Position numbers and translations under genes: made by a program. Below are positions 63,299 to 64,000 of a stretch of 64,000 nucleotides of DNA, piece by piece. Source of the stretch: Flagellimonas nanhaiensis (GTDB lineage: Bacteria; Bacteroidota; Bacteroidia; Flavobacteriales; Flavobacteriaceae); the NCBI RefSeq assembly GCF_003382275.1, contig NZ_QTJX01000002.1, forward strand, positions 496,001-560,000. Reading direction: 5' to 3'. The notes under the pieces are model-generated. The model was not told the origin of the DNA and searched no databases. It was given only the letters and a program-made list of their open reading frames with translations. How positions within the stretch are numbered: position 1 is the stretch's first letter; each line of letters begins with the position of its first letter.

Positions 63299-63382
63299 TT
63301 TGAATCCCAAGTATTTAAGTGAATTTGTGAGATAAATCTTCTTTTCATCTCGCTTTCAAATCCAAAAAAAAATTCAAAACCT

Positions 63383-63413
63383 TTTGTTATTTCTCACAAT
63401 ACCAGTATTTTAG
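63383..63413 (+). promoter_or_regulatory. Promoter of small-RNA unit 3
   Basis: TTTG (63383-63386), 19 bp spacer, then TATTTTAG (63406-63413): the best full match to the Bacteroidota promoter in this array. The core begins 4 nt later at 63418. Confidence 0.75.
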
Positions 63414-63417
63414 TCTC

Positions 63418-63492
63418 GCCATAGCATAAGTAGGTTAAGTTTATGGTAAGATTTGGGACGAAAAGGGCGGGGGCTTCCTCGCCCTTTTCTAT
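63418..63492 (+). ncRNA. Candidate small RNA, copy 3 of 3
   Basis: The core (63418-63458) differs from copy 1 at two positions (T for C at position 25, inside the loop-to-stem junction, and A for G at position 41). GCCAT again pairs with ATGGT. The terminator stem is GAAAAGGGCG (63460-63469) with CGCCCTTTTC (63480-63489) and a G/C-rich inner extension. Same promoter-to-core phasing as the other two copies. Confidence 0.7.
63460..63489 (+). terminator. Terminator of small-RNA copy 3
   Basis: A 10-bp outer stem (63460-63469 with 63480-63489) is extended by possible GGGG/TCCT pairing inside. T residues (TTTTCTATT) follow. Confidence 0.8.
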
Positions 63493-63504
63493 TGTACCCT
63501 TTTT

Positions 63505-63532
63505 GAAAAAGAGAAGGGCGCCATTGGCGCCC
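63505..63532 (-). terminator. Terminator of the minus-strand gene at the right edge
   Basis: GGGCGCC (63516-63522) and GGCGCCC (63526-63532) form a 7-bp stem with a 3-nt loop. On the minus strand a TTCTCTTTTT tail follows. It lies 29 bp past the stop of the partial gene. Confidence 0.75.
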
Positions 63533-63561
63533 CCACAATAATCCTAAACCCTAAAAAAAAA

Positions 63562-64000
63562 TTATTTTACGAAAATGGATAGTCCTAACGATTCACCTGT
63601 TCCATCTATATCCATATCTAGAACTTGAACAATTTCTCCGCTGTCCTTATTGATCTTCCATACTTTTGCTACTATCATATCAAGACCAAAATCAATTTCC
63701 ACTCCTGTAACAAAAACATCATCCCCAAAAACCTGAATTGACACAAACCTTGTAATGGATTCTTCGTTTAGGGTAACCCATTCTACACCATTTTTCCAAA
63801 TCATGCCCTCTACTCCTTGATGACCTGCCACATAGATATCCCCATTATCCACTGCTACTGATCGAGCCTCTGAATCATCCGCTCCATTGCCCAGAACTAC
63901 ACTTTCCCCTTCACCACCGGTCCAATATTTTGCTACGTCCACTCCATCGGCATTTTCTTCATATCCCACGACCAGATATCCTCCATTGCCATCAGGTTTT
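63562..64000 (-). CDS. C-terminal part of a beta-propeller-like protein, cut by the window end
   Basis: The frame is open to base 64000; about 146 residues up to TAA at 63562 are visible. Repeats of the form (D)xYVAGHQG, DDVFVTGVE and NGGYLVVGYEE, with W-containing strands, suggest blades of a WD/SBBP-type beta-propeller, often exported in flavobacteria. The N-terminus and any signal peptide lie outside. It ends in a normal way (GLSIFVK) and a terminator follows, so it is truncated only by the window edge. Confidence 0.8.
   Translation of the reverse strand, partial: KPDGNGGYLVVGYEENADGVDVAKYWTGGEGESVVLGNGADDSEARSVAVDNGDIYVAGHQGVEGMIWKNGVEWVTLNEESITRFVSIQVFGDDVFVTGVEIDFGLDMIVAKVWKINKDSGEIVQVLDMDIDGTGESLGLSIFVK

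Larger units (their letters stand above)
63007..63458 (+). repeat. Threefold repeat of a 41-nt core, spaced 219 and 192 bp
   Basis: Copies at 63007-63047, 63226-63266 and 63418-63458 agree at 38 of 41 positions (differences at positions 1, 25 and 41). The sequence between them shows no matching flanks, so this is not a recent tandem duplication of the whole interval. I saw no further copy elsewhere in the window by eye. Confidence 0.9.

Noticed and set aside
63031..63330. Short ORFs that start in each sRNA core (ATG GTA AGA TTT GGG, coding MVRFG) and run into the terminator
   Set aside because: The ORFs share only MVRFG, then diverge, and their Lys/Arg-then-Phe/Pro pattern follows from the purine arm and pyrimidine arm of the terminator stems. 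Conservation extends well upstream of the ATG, so selection acts on RNA, not on the peptide. A dual role cannot be excluded.
63007..63458. CRISPR array or mobile repeat as explanation for the three copies
   Set aside because: Only three copies with unequal spacing of 178 and 151 bp between cores, each with its own promoter box and terminator, no cas genes, no inverted ends or target duplications.

Overview
The window reads as chromosomal DNA of a marine-type member of the Flavobacteriaceae (phylum Bacteroidota). The evidence is the complete moxR-DUF58-batA-E cluster, a large exported protein with a type IX secretion C-terminal domain, an IPExxxVDY-family protein beside pyk, promoter boxes of the Bacteroidota type (TAnnTTTG) and moderate-to-low G+C. 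A Muricauda/Allomuricauda-like genus would fit, but that is only an impression. Nothing looks like a prophage, IS element, integron or CRISPR locus. Coding density is high and there are no tRNA or rRNA genes.

Layout. 1-8.3 kb: racemase tail, ArsC-like protein, DMT exporter, acyl-CoA thioesterase, nitronate monooxygenase, bestrophin, YheT-like hydrolase, then envelope and secreted proteins (cytochrome c lipoprotein, SnoaL-like, duplicated-domain, META and DinB-like four-helix proteins). 8.3-17.7 kb: SulP transporter, PhyH dioxygenase divergent from an AraC regulator, glycerol-3-phosphate genes gpsA and glpD tail to tail, CvpA, CAP lipoprotein. 17.7-30.2 kb: 3-hydroxyanthranilate dioxygenase, an ALDH7-type aldehyde dehydrogenase, a 1224-residue BNR/T9SS protein, a sugar kinase and two oxidoreductases. 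30.3-39.4 kb: one tightly coupled bat operon. 39.4-45.8 kb: a SulP / carbonic anhydrase / SulP module that looks like bicarbonate transport, a CREST-type hydrolase and pheS. 45.8-54.2 kb: amidohydrolase, regulators, lysoplasmalogenase, CYTH protein, a Pol IV gene broken by an in-frame TAG, and an AraC / 49-residue protein / CMD / cupredoxin cluster. 54.2-62.9 kb: conserved housekeeping block pyk, IPExxxVDY, rnc, fabF, acpP on the minus strand, divergent from purN, RNase H, a PfkB kinase and an amidophosphoribosyltransferase.

The most unusual element is the 659-bp gap at 62903-63561. It holds three tandem units, each made of a Bacteroidota-type -7 box, exactly 4 nt, a 41-nt core almost identical in all copies (38 of 41 positions invariant), and an intrinsic terminator whose stem sequence differs completely between copies while pairing is kept. 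The simplest reading is three autonomous, paralogous small-RNA genes of about 75 nt with a shared 5' domain. I do not recognise the family.

Other points of interest are the amber-interrupted dinB, a strong terminator between acpP and fabF, a missed 49-residue His/Cys-rich protein, and a LOV-like PAS protein whose flavin-reactive cysteine position is not cysteine. Start sites were moved in many genes from an upstream TTG/GTG to the ATG that fits signal peptides, overlaps or terminators.
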